Source of the DNA: CALAED01 sp036378315
GTDB lineage: Bacteria > Actinomycetota > Actinomycetes > Streptosporangiales > Streptosporangiaceae
DNA length: 64,000 bases
Direction: 5' to 3'
Assembly (NCBI GenBank): GCA_036378315.1
Contig: DASUWU010000166.1
Location: forward strand, 1 to 64,000
The notes below the pieces were generated by a model, which saw only the letters and a list, made by a program, of their open reading frames with translations, was not told the DNA's origin and ran no database searches. The position numbers and the translations under genes were made by a program. Below, one piece after another: positions 63,084-64,000 of the stretch; the first letter of the stretch is position 1, and each line of letters opens with the position of its first letter.

Positions 63084-64000
63084 TGGGCGTCCCCGTCCCG
63101 GCCCGAGCCCTCGGCCAGGACCTCCAGGCGCCGCCAGGCGGCGAGGTCGGTGACGTCGTCGGGCGCTCCGGCGCAGAGCACGTAGTGGCGCGGGGTCATC
63201 GCGGTGAACCGGCCGGGCAGCGCGGCCATGCACAGGGCGTGCGCCTGCTCCGGCGTGCGCACGTGGCCGTCCGCCGCCAGGTAGGCGACGAGCCGCCGGT
63301 CGCCGGCCGCCGCGAACACGCGGGCCCGGGCCGGCGCCAGCGCGTCGTCGACCAGCCGGCGTACCTCGCTGAGCTGGATCCAGCACGCGTCGAGCAGGAT
63401 CCAGTCGTCGTCGCGCGGGATGGCGCCCAGGCCGATGGCGGCGTCCAGCCGGCCGGCGTCCAGGTCGCCGGCCCCGGCCGCCACCAGGACGCGCTCGACG
63501 GCCAGCAGCAGCCGCTCGATCTCCTCCTCCGGCAGCCGATCCGGATGCCAGGTCCGCAGCCGCAGCCGCACCACCTCATCGACCTGCTGCAGGTCGAACA
63601 GCATCAACACGTCCGTCGTGACCCTGATCGACCAGTTGAGGGACGTACGCGGCAGCGCGGCCCCGATCTCCTCTGGCGAGTACTTCGCCGGCGAGTCCGC
63701 CGGCGACCGGGAGGACATGGTGTCGGCCACCCGGTTGTTGAAGAGCGGCTCGAAGGAGAAGTGGACGCCGCGCTCCCGCTGCACCCGGTCCGCGATCCCG
63801 GTCCGCTGGTCGACGTCGTAGGTCCCGTACCTGGCCGAGCGTAGGGTCGCGTGCCAGGCCCGCCTGGCCAGCGCGTCGAAGCCGGTGTCGTCGACGTCGA
63901 GGCTGATCAGCACGGACTGCACCAGCGAGCCGATGTAGTCCGACAGCATGCTGTCGAACCGGTTGGCCGACAGCGCCATGAACGTGACCGTCGGCGCGCC
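63080..64000 (-). CDS. Condensation-domain-like protein, C-terminal part (continues beyond the right edge)
   Basis: The frame is open to the window end (GAPTVTFMALSANRFD), so the N-terminal part with the HHxxxDG motif is not seen. The segment MALSANRFDSMLSDYIGSLVQSVL matches the region around motif C5 (NR...VG...VN) of NRPS condensation domains, and VHFSFEPLFNNR follows. The last 130 residues (DDDWILLDACWIQLSEVRRLV, HVRTPEQAHALCMAALPG) form an extra small domain that I do not recognise. The stop overlaps the adenylation gene, so the free-standing C and A domains are co-translated. It should form an amide between carrier-bound units. Confidence 0.7.
   Translation of the reverse strand, partial: GAPTVTFMALSANRFDSMLSDYIGSLVQSVLISLDVDDTGFDALARRAWHATLRSARYGTYDVDQRTGIADRVQRERGVHFSFEPLFNNRVADTMSSRSPADSPAKYSPEEIGAALPRTSLNWSIRVTTDVLMLFDLQQVDEVVRLRLRTWHPDRLPEEEIERLLLAVERVLVAAGAGDLDAGRLDAAIGLGAIPRDDDWILLDACWIQLSEVRRLVDDALAPARARVFAAAGDRRLVAYLAADGHVRTPEQAHALCMAALPGRFTAMTPRHYVLCAGAPDDVTDLAAWRRLEVLAEGSGRDGDAQ

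Overview
The window is high-GC actinomycete chromosome, most likely from the Streptosporangiales or a close relative. The evidence is very high GC coding bias, DUF5753/DUF397 regulator pairs, an F420-type oxidoreductase, a DUF5324 protein, a CrgA septation protein and the classical actinobacterial fhaA-fhaB-pstP-rodA-pbpA-pknA-pknB cluster. In other actinobacteria that cluster lies near oriC, so the middle of this window is probably origin-proximal core chromosome.

Layout. (1) 1-4.3 kb is accessory: the tail of a DUF5753 regulator with its DUF397 partner, an unknown TPR-like protein of lower GC, a toxin-antitoxin-like pair behind a perfect 12-bp inverted repeat, and a decayed DUF397 copy. (2) 4.3-5.9 kb: a YbdK/GCS2 carboxylate-amine ligase and a CsbD stress protein. 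(3) 5.9-9.6 kb: a polymorphic-toxin island with a WXG100 protein, a WXG100-like toxin with a predicted PD-(D/E)XK nuclease tail, its immunity gene, then a broken second cassette and further immunity-like genes. (4) 9.5-27.8 kb: a mixed set with a secreted repeat protein, methyltransferase, TetR/YceI pair, PadR/ABC exporter operon, LLM oxidoreductase, P450, anti-sigma-type ATPase, sensor kinase, TPP-riboswitch-controlled CytX-type permease, rhodanese, lipoprotein, Fpg/Nei glycosylase and TenA. (5) 28.2-41.3 kb: tRNA-Leu(CAG), then the FHA/PP2C/RodA/PBP/STPK operon, which couples peptidoglycan synthesis to Ser/Thr phosphorylation. After a bidirectional terminator come a class E sortase, DUF881 protein, crgA, rhomboid protease and cyclophilin. 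(6) 41.4-50 kb: DUF5324 protein, acetyltransferase, a Gly-rich membrane protein, a branched-chain amino acid type ABC system without ATPases, an ArsR/SRPBCC pair, and an HTH-nSTAND protein that is truncated after its membrane helix. (7) 50.3 kb to the right edge: a biosynthetic gene cluster of unusual composition, cut by the window end.

The right-end cluster combines a ParB/StrR-type regulator, a radical SAM/SPASM enzyme followed 4 bp later by an acyl/peptidyl carrier protein, a GT-B glycosyltransferase, a nucleotide-sugar route (RmlA-type nucleotidyltransferase, UDP-glucose dehydrogenase, UDP-glucuronate decarboxylase-like SDR), a single-chain fused adenosylcobalamin glutamate mutase, an Asp/Glu racemase, a Gfo/Idh/MocA oxidoreductase, a free-standing adenylation domain and a free-standing condensation domain. 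The inference is a glycosylated (probably pentosylated), carrier-bound amino-acid or peptide product that contains or is built from 3-methylaspartate. I cannot match it to a known product from the sequence.

The most notable small-scale observations are three 17-bp repeats that triplicate the start region of the glutamate mutase and create two coupled hexapeptide mini-ORFs; a 36-bp remnant of an ABC permease 3' end that differs from the intact copy only at two synonymous sites; a leaderless ArsR promoter; and a TPP riboswitch whose closing helix abuts the Shine-Dalgarno sequence.
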